Source: Arabidopsis thaliana (taxonomy: Eukaryota; Streptophyta; Magnoliopsida; Brassicales; Brassicaceae). Taken from it: DNA of 64,000 nucleotides. This document shows, piece after piece, positions 37,263 to 48,486 of this stretch. Each line of letters starts with the position of its first letter. The first letter of the stretch is position 1. The notes under the pieces were generated by a model that saw nothing but the letters and a program-made list of their open reading frames with translations, searched no databases and was not told the DNA's origin. The DNA is taken from positions 9,734,001 to 9,798,000 of the forward strand of contig NC_003070.9 of the NCBI RefSeq assembly GCF_000001735.4. Direction: 5' to 3'. The translations under genes were made by a program, and so were the position numbers.

Positions 37263-37792
37263 CGTTACGTTATGATTCGAGAATCACCTCAAAGTTTTTC
37301 CTTTAAATCATATATGCCAAATCACAAACTATTTTTCTATTTCTTAAACAAAAATTATAACAATTCCACCAAATATTCTAAAAATTCACTTAAATCACCT
37401 AAAAATATAAAATTCCTTTAGGATTCATTTTCTAGGATTGTTATTATTAAGAGACTTTTCTATTTTAGTTTTGACTGTTTATATAATTTTAATATAATTT
37501 TCTTATTTCATAAAAATAAATATAATTTATTTCTTTATGCTATTCATAATTTTCTAATTATTTATATAGTTGATTTGGTATGTAATCTTATGATCTATGT
37601 TTAAATGGTATGTAATCATATGATCAATGTTGAAATGTGATCTTTGACTGGGGTTGTCATGTTTGGTCTTTTGGGCCGAAATCTATGTGAACACGTGGTG
37701 AACACTTGGACTATATATGTGAACACTTGGTCTTTCTCCTCTTAGGTTTCTCCTCCTAATCTTCAAATCTTTACACAACGCCATCTAAAGAT
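37263..37792. other. Upstream region of the oxygenase gene
   Basis: AT-rich promoter region of the 2-oxoglutarate oxygenase gene. From 37660 it contains a set of repeated GTGAACAC(T/G) motifs (37687, 37698 and 37720 areas), the G-box and the TATA box listed separately. No coding sequence was found. Confidence 0.5.
37692..37720 (+). promoter_or_regulatory. G-box and TATA box of the oxygenase gene
   Basis: A perfect G-box CACGTG at 37692-37697 is followed by CTATATATGT at 37711-37720, about 75 bases before the ATG. Spacing of both to the start codon is normal for a plant core promoter. G-boxes bind bZIP and bHLH factors, so light, ABA or jasmonate control is possible but not shown. Confidence 0.55.
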
Positions 37793-39345
37793 ATGGCGAT
37801 AAGTTCGGAATCCCAAGTCCCCCTTTCGCTCCCGATCATCGACTTCTCCAATCCAGATCTCAAACCGGAAACCCCCGAGTGGGACTTGGTGAGATCCCAA
37901 GTCCGAAAAGCCTTAGAAGAGTACGGATGTTTTGAGGCCTTATTCGATGGAGCTTCCATGGAGCTACGGAAGGCCTTGTTCGAGTCCTCCAAGGAGGTTT
38001 TCGATTTGCCATTGGAGACCAAACTGAGTACAAAGACAGACGTACATTACGAAGGATACTTGACGATTCCGAGGGTCCCTATACAAGAGGGCATGGGCTT
38101 TTATGGTATAGATAATCCTAATGTTGTTAATGACTTGACTCACAAGCTTTGGCCTCAAGGCAACATCTTCGTCGGGTACCCTTCTTATCACTTGAAACAA
38201 ACTTTTGGCAATGAATGTTTTTGTAGGCTTTTGCAGAAATATTTAGCTTTTGGTTTGGCTTTAATCTATTCAAAAATGTGAGTGGTAACTGGTAGGTTGT
38301 TTAGTATTTGGTTTTAAGAACTTTTGGAAAGAAAAAAAATCTGAGATAAGTTTATATATTAAAATATTAGTTTTGTCTTTAAGTTTCTGGAACAAAACAA
38401 AGCTCTTATACTGTAATAACTTGCAAAATATATATATTTAATTCTGTCTTTGAGTGACACCTACGATTTTTTATCTACAAATATTTTTATAATAACATAA
38501 AAATATTTTATTTTATTATTTGGTTATCTAAAATGTTCTCATTGGTTTAATTTTAAAATTGAATTTGTATCATGAACTATGGTATCTTAATAATATAAAA
38601 GTGTCAAAACAGAATATATATCGATTATAAATACTAAAATATACTACATATATATTTCAGGAAGAATGTTCAGTCGTTTGCGGAGAAGTTAATAGAATTA
38701 AATTTGACGGTGAGGACAATGACTCTGGAGAGTTTCGGACTCGAGAAATACATGGAGGAGCATCTTAACGCAGCGAATAAGCACTTTCAGTTACTTAAAT
38801 ACAAAGGAATTTCCGATGATAATACAGAGAATAAGATAGGTTTTTACCCTCATATCGATAGGCATTTCCTCACAATACTCTGCCAGAACGATGCAGTAGA
38901 TGGCTTGGAGATCAAAACAAAAGATGGCGAAGAGTGGATCAAAGTTAAGCCATCTCAAGCCTCTTCTTTCATTGTTATGGCCGGAGCTTCTCTTCATGTA
39001 ACTAAAATTAAGCTTCCTTGACTCTCAAGTTTCATTATTTTATAACCTATAATAATTATGGGATTAACATATGTAAGAATACGTACGTTGTTGTAGGTAC
39101 TGTTGAATGGTGGGGTATTTCCTCCGCTTCACCGTGTGGTTATAACCGGAAAGAAAGATCGGTATGTGGCTGCACTGTTCACGATTCCTAAAGAAGGAGT
39201 GATCATAAATGCGCCTGAGGAGATGGTAGATGATGAACATCCTCGTCTCTATAAGCCTTTTGATTTTTGGGGTTTCTTGAAATTCAGCAACTTACCTAAT
39301 GCAAGGAAAGACATATCTGATCTCACCGATTACTGTGCCCTTTGA
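37793..39345 (+). CDS. 2-oxoglutarate/Fe(II)-dependent dioxygenase, AOP-like (At1g28030-like)
   Basis: Three exons, 37793-38175, 38661-38997 and 39097-39345, encode 322 residues, normal for the family. The N-terminal DIOX_N region contains LSLPIIDFSNPDL. The jelly-roll domain has the iron-binding HxD at His192/Asp194 (FYPHIDRHFLT) and the distal histidine at 252 (PPLHRVV). The 2-oxoglutarate-binding arginine is at 262 (KKDRYVAALF); the usual RxS serine is a valine, as in some AOP-type relatives. Overall features (GF.PHTD-like block, LLNGGVFPPLHRV, YKPFDFWGFLKF near the end) place it with AOP1/GS-AOP-like proteins, but it is not the known glucosinolate AOP2/AOP3. Substrate unknown; cytosolic, with no targeting signal. 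It lies between the two copies of the RING exon. Confidence 0.88.
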
Positions 39346-39579
39346 GTATTATGCCTTGCGAATAAATAAAACTATTAATCATTTGATCATTAGCTATATA
39401 TGCTTTGTTCAGTTGTTTGTTTTTTTGCTCTTGAGTTGTTTTTTTTATTTGTTTGAATATGTAACCTGATTTACAGAAACTCCTGAATTATTTGATCGAT
39501 TTACAAGCAGAAGAATTAGTGACATTCATTAAAATGTCGAAATACTTCATATTCAAACAACAACAAACAACAAGTTCCT

Positions 39580-41132
39580 TTACGAGCGTGAGTTGCGACA
39601 AACAGGACATGAACTATGAATCTTGAGCCACTCATCGATACATTGGACGTGGAAACAGTGATCACATTCTGGCATGCACCGTACAGTCTCTTTGCTAGCA
39701 TATTCTGATAAACAAATGGGACAGATGATACCATTAGTACCTGGAAGCCTTCTACTTTCTCCCAACTCCACTTTCTTGTATGATTCTATTGTAGATTGGT
39801 CAAGACCTGTAGTGACCACAACCCCTCGTGGTTGTTGCGTTGTGTTTCTGGCTGTAATAGCTGCATTTTGTCTTCTCTGATTGACAAACCTCTCGGAATT
39901 GTAAATGCGGATAGCAGCAATACAAGTTGCGGTGATTCCTCCGATTATGCAAAGGGTTATTATCAGTGGTCGTAATCTACTTTTTGTTTCATCTGCCGGA
40001 TAACATATCAAGAATGTGTTTTAAACAGTCGAAGTAGAGAAATTAATTGATTACGATTTTTGTTTGATATTTGCTTATTTCAACAAATGTCAGTTTAATA
40101 AAAACAAAAAATATGCGTTAAGTATTCTAGCGATCGCTAGCTAGCGTGGGGAATTAGAAATTGAGAATACTTCGGTTGGTTAAATTATAACTAATCTTCG
40201 ACCATAAAAAACTAATTAGTCAATTCATAATTTCCATATTTAATTCCTACTAGGATTTCTCTTTGTAAAAAACTTCTTGATTAATCTAAACCTAAAAGAA
40301 CCTGGATTTGAAGTTTTCTACCAAAACTTCTTCAGCCTTACCAATAATGGAGTTTTCTTCGATTATAACTTATAAGTGAAGAAGAAGAAGAAGAAGAAGA
40401 AGTTAAAACAATAAAGATCATACCGGGTGGATCAGCCAAGTATTTGACTTCGAGGGAGGCCTTGTTCTTGAAACCACATCTCAAGGACTCCTTTTCACAA
40501 CCTCTGCAATTCGGCGAGCTCCATTCCAACAAGACGTTTCCAAGCCAGGGCACTGTAGAGAACCCTTTTTCTTCAGTTATCACATCTTTATATATCACAT
40601 CAACAGGAACGTATAGTCCTTTCACAATCTGACAAGAAGGCGGCAACAATTTTGAAAAAGTCAAATTAGACGTGGCGAAGAAGGAGGAGGTAGAATTGCT
40701 TAGGCAAGGGATGGACATCAGAGACCAAACCGGTATCACGACCTCATTCGGACAGGTCAAGAACGTGTAGTAGAAACTGAAGCCATAAGAGAAAGGAGAT
40801 CCTGAAGTATTGAAGGTTAAAAGCCTTTTAACCATACAGTTTTCAGGGTCGCTGATAGAAATCTGCTGCTTTTGGTAGTTGATTTCATCGACAAGAAATG
40901 TTCCGGACATAGGAAGCTCTAGGACTGTCTTATCGAGGTTGTTGCAGTGGAGATTGAATCCTGGATTGCCGCAGAAAGGAAAACGAATGGGGATTCCAAG
41001 TGGTTCACATTTATTAAGATATGAATCCGAGTAGGATGAAGGACATTTTTGAGGGTTCAAGGCGTTTCGGAGAGGTAAGATAAAGATGGAGAGGAGAAAT
41101 ACAGAGAAGAGAATTCTTGATTGAGGGAATTG
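39580..41132 (-). CDS. ATL-like RING-H2 ubiquitin ligase with GUB_WAK extracellular region; 5' start unclear (At1g28040-like)
   Basis: Two exons: about 41132-40424 and 39992-39580. The first holds a Cys-rich GUB_WAK-type extracellular domain (LGIPIRFPFCGNPGFNL, NCRGCEKESLRCGF). The second holds a transmembrane helix (LIITLCIIGGITATCIAAIRI), a GLD motif (TTGLDQSTI) and a RING-H2 finger (CPIC, CMPECDHCFH, CPVC). It should be a membrane E3 ligase of the ATL20-22 type. An open frame upstream of the domain encodes a good signal peptide (ILFSVFLLSIFILPL), but it is closed by TAA at 41133-41135 with no ATG in between. The first in-frame ATG is at 40910, inside the domain, giving 299 residues without a signal peptide. 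Either an upstream exon is used or the gene has lost its start. The RING is intact, unlike in the copy at 37 kb. Confidence 0.8.
40378..40402 (+). repeat. (GAA)8 microsatellite in intron
   Basis: Eight perfect GAA units in the single intron (40423-39993) of the RING gene, about 20 bases inside its 5' end. On the transcribed strand it reads as a TTC run. Confidence 0.95.
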
Positions 41133-41224
41133 TTAAACGAAAAATTTAATAGAGAATTGGTCTATTCTTATAGTCACTAAGAGGAAAGTCAGAGAATTAG
41201 TTGTCTTTTAAGAAGAATTGTCAC

Positions 41225-41481
41225 CTGCATCGGATCCCACGTCTGCAGAGCTATATGACATTCAAGCATAAACATTATACAACATCCACTACATGTATTA
41301 TACACTAGAATAAACTGATTGTGGAATTTCGCCTGTGAGTAACTCTTTAAGTAGGGAGATTTATACCTTCTGAATTGGCCAACACAGCCAGAACCACCAA
41401 AGAAACAGCAACGAAGAACCACAGCCGCAGATCCGCTCGCCATCTGCGAACTGGACTTGGAAAACTTTGATTAACAGCCAT
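41225..41481 (-). other. Possible orphan exon(s) coding a signal-anchor N-terminus
   Basis: From an ATG at 41481 the frame reads MAVNQSFPSPVRRWRADLRL, then WFFVAVSLVVLAVLANSE. This is a short basic head plus one strongly hydrophobic helix, as in type II membrane (Golgi) or secreted proteins. It ends at a good splice donor, AG|GTATAA (41367). A 26-base stretch at 41250-41225, bounded by AG and GT, would continue in phase (ALQTWDPMQ). No further exon was found before the RING gene. The frame of the first exon does not join the RING gene's frame in any splice I could find. It may be the 5' remnant of a lost gene or an unannotated small gene. Confidence 0.3.
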
Positions 41482-41767
41482 AAGTCAGGGTTTTTAAAAC
41501 AAAGAGTATCAAGGCGTATTAGCTTGTGAGACTTCAAAATGCTTGGATAGACATGTATATACTGTCAACAGAATATGGTTTTCTAGAAGGTTACAATCTT
41601 TTTTAAACTAGATAAGATTCCAAGGTACATAAAAGGGCCAGATAAGGCAATAAAACAGAAGGGCGGCCAGATGAAACGAGACCGGTCTGTACATTTATGA
41701 GGCAGTGGAAGTAAAAAAAGTAACTAAGTTTGTAGCTAAAAGGAAGCCTATGTGAAGAGACTTAAGG

Positions 41768-43657
41768 TTAAGGGTAAGGAGCTTCACTAGCTTTCACAAA
41801 TCTGCCTCTGACACGCAACCTAGTGTCAGCTCTTGCCTTCCTCGATTCATACCTTATGGTCTTATCATATCTGTTGGCACCCGAGATCCAAGACAAAGGG
41901 AGAAACGAAATATGGTATCAGATTCTTTAAGGGAGATGGGCAATAAAAAATTATTAAAGGGGAAAGAAAAAAGCAGCATTTACCTCCGTGTCTTCCTCTT
42001 TTCCTTGTAACGCTGCATTGCATCTCCTCTGTTCTGAGCCAGCCGCTCCAGATCAGCCTTAGTTGCAACTAGTCTTGTGGTCTTACAACTAGTTCCAGCA
42101 ATATGCTCTGTGAAATGCAAGTCACTGGAGGAGTTCGAACCTTTCTCAGAGCCAAAGGTAATTGGACGATTGTTGCTCTCAGATTTTGTTGGTTGTACCT
42201 GGCCTGAAGTTGATCGCTTGTAGTCATCCTGCAAAAGAATCCTAATCAGCATCACAGTTAAGTTGCATAGCAGTCTAGCAAATATATATCATAAGCCAAA
42301 ATGTTAGAATTGGTGGCTTGGTGATGAGGTAAAACAAAGAAAAGCAAACCAGCTTGTAACTTTTTTCTGACTAGGTTTCATGTTCTGAATTCTATCATTC
42401 ACTAAAAGAAGCAACTGTCTACAACAATTTTTGAGGATGAACGGGAGATGACAACGTATTGTGTTTTAAACACTACTCTACTTAAATGACTAAGGTTAAT
42501 GAGAACTATTACCTTTTTAATCTCTTTGACACCTTTCACATTAGTGGAACAAGTTTCATTCATATGGTCAACAAAATTGTTGATTGTGAATGAAGAAGCA
42601 GCACCTTTCCCTACATATGCAGCTTCCACTCGACTCGTATCCTCAGGTCCCCGTGACTGTCCCAAGTTAAAATCCCATATCTGTATACAAGTTCACAACA
42701 CAGGTTAAGAAACCTTTCATTTTTTTATCTTCTTGAGAAACCATAAAACCACACAGAGTGACTATATTTGACCTTACACAAAAACATTTCACCACTTAAT
42801 CTCACTTGCTCATTAACAGAAAAAACTAAACTGTTCTTAGCCAAAAAAATCAAAAGAGAGATAAGCAAAACCTGAGAACTCTGGCCACCACTAGGATTAG
42901 TAGTAGTAGCATTCCACTGCTGGTTAACTCCTCCTCCTCCGCCACCATTGATCTCCTCAACATCTCTTGACCATTTCAATCTCTCTGACATCTCCGGAAC
43001 CATAAGCCCCTCTCCTGCTTCTCCATCTCCATCTCCATCACAAGCACCCTCACGGTCACAATCACGGTCACGATCACCATCATCGCCATCACCACCGACA
43101 ACACCACTCTTAAGCAACTCCTCAAGCTGCTTACACAATACCTGCTTATACCTCCCACAACTAGATCCACAAGATCCACGCTTCTTAAACGTCGTATCGC
43201 TGGGAACAATCAATTCATTAGATCCCAAAACCCAAGAATCCAACTGCATCCCGAAATTATCCATCATCATCGCCATCATCGGAACTTGATTCTCTTCATC
43301 TTTCCTCCCTTGCTCCAAATCAAGTCCCCATAAAGCAGCAAGCTCCAACGCCGATGGACAACCGGAAAAACCTTCCACGGCGGATCGAACATGAGCATCG
43401 GAAACTGAACAACTTCCGTGAACATCCCAATCACACTCCTGACACAAAATCAGATTATCGGTGAAACACCGAACAGAGACTGGCTCGTTACCGCAATTAT
43501 CGCAGATCTGAGATCGCACGTGCTTCCTCGACAACAGATTCGCCGTGTGAACTTGCTGATCACAAGGCAAACACAGCTTCGCCGTATCGGCTCTACAAAA
43601 CAAAACCGCCGTACGCTCGCCGCAGAAATCGCACGGTACTCTCTCCGAACTACTCAT
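41768..43657 (-). CDS. BBX13: B-box zinc finger / CCT-domain transcription regulator BBX13 (COL15)
   Basis: Four exons on the minus strand, 43657-42872, 42680-42513, 42228-41984 and 41870-41768, encode 433 residues. Two tandem B-boxes lie at the N-terminus ([13 protein letters not shown]...[10 protein letters not shown], about 8-50; [13 protein letters not shown]...[10 protein letters not shown], about 51-95). The C-terminal CCT domain (about 388-428) starts [20 protein letters not shown] and ends [10 protein letters not shown]. It is split between exons 3 and 4 at the conserved Arg-Tyr. Between them lies an acidic Gly/Asp/Arg-rich run ([10 protein letters not shown]) and a poly-Gly stretch. 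This is the CONSTANS-like nuclear regulator type; CCT domains contact DNA with NF-Y subunits. Start is the ATG at 43657, just before the first B-box. Divergent from RDM16, with 1.5 kb between starts. Confidence 0.93.
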
Positions 43658-44633
43658 AACTGACTCTCTCTCAAAATCCCTAAAATTCGAAATCAAAATC
43701 AGAATTTATTTTCAGAGACTAAGGACGGTGAGAAGAATGATGACAAATCCATTTCTCACGTTTTTCATTTTGAACTCTTTTTTTTTTTGGGGGGCTTTGT
43801 CAAAATTATCTGCAAATCTTTTGGAATGAAGAAGACAACGAAGCTAATTATTGTAAACAGTTTGGGGTTAGGGATTTGTTTTTCTGTGTTGCGATGTATG
43901 GAACTTGTGTATGATGGATTGTTCAGATTGAGATATGTTGAGATCTGACGGTGTAAAAGCGTGCTGAGAGAGTCGCCATTGTTCAGACGGCGAAGCTTAC
44001 GTTGACTGTGACAGAGAATCTAAGAGAAAATATCTAATCTGCTTTTTCACCTAAATATCTATTTTAACGTATAAAGGGAAAGTTAGTTCAAAGCACATGA
44101 TTTTTATGGGATTAATTCTTTCCGTATATAGCAATAACTTTTTGATCAGTGTAATAACGGCTGGAATCGTCTTTTTCTGGAACTAGTATTTACGAACATT
44201 GCAGCGTAATGTATAGCATATATTTATGTGCATAATAAACTGCTACACACGAGTTCTTGACAAAAGATGTGATAAAATTAAAATCGTAAAGATATTTTAG
44301 GATTCATGTTAGATATTTTCTTTTTGTCCATAGACTTCAATAAGTTGTTTTTTTTTGTTTTGAAAAAAAGTATAACTTATTTGTAAAGTGCTATCATTCT
44401 GAGGTATAAATATCTTGAAAAAGTTCCTGGGGAGTGGTAACAATCGGAACGATTCTTGACTAACGCATTAAATTTCACGTGTTAGAGAGTTTGTGATTCA
44501 GACTATACATAATACAGTATATGAGCGGGTTTTTTCTTTTTTGAGTCAAAGCGGAATATATGCGTTATATACTTCTATATTTGAATTCTTGAGTTTTGAT
44601 CGAATGTTTAATTTGTGGTCAACTTGTGGAAAT

Positions 44634-44728
44634 CTCTTGGCAAAGAAATCTTATTTATCCAAAAAATAGTTGGTATGAAAACTCTTGGCAAAGAAATCTT
44701 GTTTATTCCAAAAATAGTTGGTATGAAG
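44634..44728. repeat. 48 bp tandem duplication
   Basis: The unit starting CTCTTGGCAAAGAAATCTT and ending AATAGTTGGTATGAA occurs twice, starting at 44634 and 44682, with few differences. It lies in the shared promoter region of BBX13 and RDM16. Confidence 0.9.
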
Positions 44729-45149
44729 AGTTTGGATTTCTGCTTGTAAGAAAACTGCGACCTGACATCAAATATTTTTCTTTTTAAAGATAAATAGCTT
44801 GAATTTTCATATATCTCTATAGAAGATGAATCGTCGATTTTTTTTTTTTTAAGTAAAAGATGATATAAAAGCCCATTAGACTCAAAATTGAAGAACTATC
44901 TCAAGAAGGAACTCAAAAATGGGCTTCAGCCCATAAGGGAAGCTTGTAGTCCGGTGATTGGATTATATATCTTCCGGATCCGGTATCGTTTCGCTCCCTT
45001 TAGGATTTTTCCGGAAGGAACAAAAATCTGATTCAGAACTTGGTTTCGCTGGTCGTTTTGGTTCTAATCTGAATCGCTGGTTTATTCCGGTTGTGAATTT
45101 TCGTATATTTATAGGACCGGCGAATCAGAAGCAAATTGTTGTTAGGAAT

Positions 45150-45158
45150 AAACCCTAA
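45150..45158 (+). promoter_or_regulatory. Telo-box (AAACCCTAA) in the RDM16 leader
   Basis: AAACCCTAA lies eight bases upstream of the RDM16 ATG. Telo-boxes are common in leaders and promoters of plant genes for translation and RNA processing, and they bind telomere-repeat-binding factors. Motif match only. Confidence 0.5.
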
Positions 45159-45166
45159 ATTCTGCC

Positions 45167-48100
45167 ATGGATAAGGAGAGATATTCCAGGAGCCACCGTG
45201 ACGATCGTGATCGAGATTCGAGTCCCGACCATTCTCCACAACGTGAAGGAGGACGCCGCCGTGACCGCGATGTTGATTCGAAGCGTCGTGATTCAGATCA
45301 CTACCGTTCATCGAGGCGCGGCGATAGGGAAGATGAGAGAGATAGGACCAAGGATAGAAGAGGGAGATCTGTAGAGCGAGGCGAGAGAGAAGGGAGTAGA
45401 GATAGGGAAAAGCATCACCATGAGAGGTCTCACGAAGGTAGTAAAGAGAAGGAATCGAGGAGCAAGAGGAAAGATAGAGAGGAAGAGAATGGGGCTAGGG
45501 ATGGGAAGAAGAAATCTAGGTTTGCTGATGGGAATGGTGAGAGGAGGAGCAGGTTTGAGGATGTGGCTATTGAAGTTGAGAACAAAGATGCTCAAGTCTC
45601 TGAGGGTTCTGGGGCTACGAATCCAACCAGTGGCGTTACGATGGTGAGTTCTTTATACCTTTTCGTTAATCTTCTTTGTTTGCTACTTGCGATTTGTTCA
45701 TGATTACCTCTAGTCTTCTTCGCTAGCTAATGCTTGCATTTTCTTTTTTTGTGCAGGGAGCCTCTACATATAGTTCTATTCCATCGGAAGCTTCTGCTGC
45801 CCCTAGTCAAACACTGCTCACTAAGGTATCTTCGATATCTACAACGGATGAAAATAAGGCTAGTGTTGTCAGATCTCATGAGGTTCCTGGAAAATCTAGT
45901 ACAGATGGAAGACCATTGTCCACAGCTGGGAAAAGTAGTGCAAACTTGCCTCTTGATTCATCAGCGTTAGCAGCGAAAGCTAGGAAAGCACTACAATTGC
46001 AAAAGGGATTGGCTGATAGATTGAAGAACCTTCCTTTGGTAAGATGTACAGATATTCTATACTTTTTTGCGTTCATTCTTCTCTGAAAACTTTGTATTTG
46101 ATAAATTGCTTTTCTTATTCTCTGTGCAGCTGAAGAAGGCTACTAAGCCAACTTCAGAAGGTAGCCCACATACCAGAGTGCCACCATCGACTACCACTCC
46201 TGCTGTCTCTACAGGCACATCTTTTGCTTCAACATTACCACATACTGGCCTTGCTGGCTTTGGGAGTATTGCCAACATTGAAGCTGTTAAGCGAGCCCAG
46301 GAGCTGGCAGCTAATATGGGATTTCATCAGGATCGAGAGTTCGCTCCCGTTATTAACCTATTTCCAGGACAGGCACCCTCAGATATGACTGTTGCACAGA
46401 GACCGGAAAAGCCCCCTGTTCTGCGCGTGGATGCACTAGGAAGGGAGATAGATGAACACGGAAATGTGATTAGTGTGACTAAACCAAGCAATCTTAGTAC
46501 ATTGAAGGTCAGCAATGTTAATTTGAATATCTTAAGTTTTCATGTTTTTCTTTATATGATCGAGCTTCTAAAGTACTTGGATTTTACAGGTTAACATAAA
46601 CAAAAAGAAGAAAGATGCTTTTCAGATTCTTAAACCTCAACTGGAAGCAGATCTAAAAGAAAACCCCTATTTTGACACAAGGATGGGTATTGATGAAAAA
46701 AAGATTCTGAGACCTAAACGTATGAGTTTCCAGTTTGTTGAGGAAGGTAAATGGACAAGAGATGCTGAAAATTTGAAGTTTAAGGTATGCATTGTCTTTT
46801 GTATGGATTCTTTTTGACGATATTCTCTCTTGGTGGTCTTTTAGATGTCTCATTGTGTGTATTTCTGTCTTTTCTTTATAGAGTCATTTTGGTGAAGCAA
46901 AAGCGAAGGAGCTGAAGGTGAAGCAAGCACAACTGGCTAAGGCAAACGATGATATAAATCCAAATTTGATAGAGGTATCCGAACGTGTCCCGAGAAAAGA
47001 GAAGCCCAAGGAGCCAATTCCAGATGTTGAGTGGTGGTACGTAATTTCTCTCACCTTACCCTTTCTGTTAATGCTAAGTTGTTTTGTTTCTGATTTGACA
47101 TTCACTTGGCATAACCTTGGTGGAAACAAGTCATCCTGCACTTAAAAACTGAACTTGTAACGATTGGAGTATTTGATGACTGTGATGAATCACCATAACA
47201 ATAACTTTAGTTTGCTCTCAGCTACGGATGACATTCATATAATTTGTTTGGTGTTCTTGTTGCTCATGTTGGTTTAGGGTTGTTTGTTTGTTTTTTGAAT
47301 TACTATCTAGTTTCGTTTAGGTGGGATATATACAATTAATATTTCAATTCTTTGATTTCTTTGAGTGTTCGCATATGTGCTTTAGTTTTCCACATACAAC
47401 TTCTGAAAGTTCAATGGTTTTGTCATCAGCAACGGTGTGATTGGTAGTAAAATATGGTAACATGAATCTACTGATGATTATGATCTACTTAGTACCTTTC
47501 AATGCCAGCCCAAATAGTTAATCTAGCTGCTTTGTGCTCTGTCGTTTTGGTCTATTTTCTTGGTATATGTTCATGATGAGTCTTCTTAGTTCATAATTGT
47601 TTTATGTTTCAGGGATGCAAATGTCCTCACCAATGGCGAATACGGCGAAATAACTGATGGCACCATTACTGAAAGCCATCTGAAGATAGAAAAACTTACT
47701 CATTACATTGAGCATCCTCGTCCCATAGAGCCACCTGCAGAGGCAGCTCCTCCACCACCCCAACCTCTTAAACTGACAAAGAAGGAACAGAAGAAACTGC
47801 GAACCCAGAGGCGTCTAGCAAAAGAAAAGGAGAAACAGGAGATGATCAGACAAGGGTTGCTGGAACCACCAAAAGCAAAGGTGAAGATGAGCAACTTAAT
47901 GAAGGTTCTTGGTTCTGAAGCGACCCAAGACCCAACAAAGCTTGAAAAAGAGATCCGCACAGCAGCTGCTGAGCGTGAACAGGCTCATACAGATAGGAAT
48001 GCTGCCCGGAAGCTAACTCCTGCAGAGAAACGTGAGAAGAAAGAGAGGAAGCTTTTCGATGATCCAACAACGGTTGAGACGATTGTGTCGGTGTACAAGA

Positions 48101-48486
48101 TCAAAAAGTTATCGCACCCTAAAACAAGATTCAAAGTGGAGATGAATGCAAGAGAGAACAGATTAACAGGGTGTAGTGTGATGACGGATGAAATGAGTGT
48201 GGTTGTGGTTGAGGGCAAGAGCAAAGCGATAAAGAGATACGGGAAGCTGATGATGAAGCGAATAAACTGGGAAGAGGCAGAGAGGAAGGAAGGGAATGAA
48301 GACGAGGAAGAAGAAGTGAATGGCGGAAACAAGTGTTGGTTGGTTTGGCAAGGAAGTATTGGGAAACCGAGTTTTCATAGGTTTCATGTACACGAATGCG
48401 TGACGGAATCCACTGCCAAGAAAGTTTTCATGGATGCTGGTGTTGTTCACTACTGGGATCTCGCTGTCAATTACTCAGACGACTAA
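45167..48486 (+). CDS. RDM16: U4/U6 snRNP protein PRP3 homologue, RDM16
   Basis: Six exons, 45167-45643, 45757-46038, 46130-46507, 46590-46784, 46882-47036 and 47613-48486, encode 786 residues. The N-terminal ~140 residues are an Arg/Asp/Ser/Glu-rich RS/RD-like region (MDKERYSRSHRDDRDRDSSP). The central PRP3 region includes NPYFDTRMGI and RPKRMSFQFVEEGKW. After it come a Pro-rich stretch and a Lys/Glu-rich coiled coil (KLTKKEQKKLRTQRRLAKEK). The C-terminal PRP3/DUF1115 domain contains NLMKVLGSEATQDPT, NRLTGCSVMT and FHVHECVTESTAKKVF, ending DLAVNYSDD. PRP3 stabilises the U4/U6 duplex in the tri-snRNP. In Arabidopsis, RDM16 affects pre-mRNA splicing and, through it, RNA-directed DNA methylation. 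The last intron (576 bp) splits the WW|DAN codon in phase. High confidence. Confidence 0.95.

Larger units (their letters stand above)
43658..45166. other. Bidirectional intergenic region between BBX13 and RDM16
   Basis: 1.5 kb holding the promoters of two divergent genes. It contains a 48 bp tandem duplication (44634-44728) and a telo-box directly before the RDM16 start. The small frames around 44596-44787 and 44958-45158 show no family; the second is simply the RDM16 leader. Confidence 0.5.

Noticed and set aside
41189..41443. 84-codon ORF reading MASGSAAVVLRC in frame 1
   Set aside because: The overlapping frame from 41481 gives a far better protein-like signal anchor with a splice donor, so this frame is taken as its shadow.
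43020..43110. GAT/CGG-type low-complexity stretch as a satellite or CRISPR-like repeat
   Set aside because: It is coding sequence for the acidic Asp/Gly/Arg run inside BBX13 and stays in frame.
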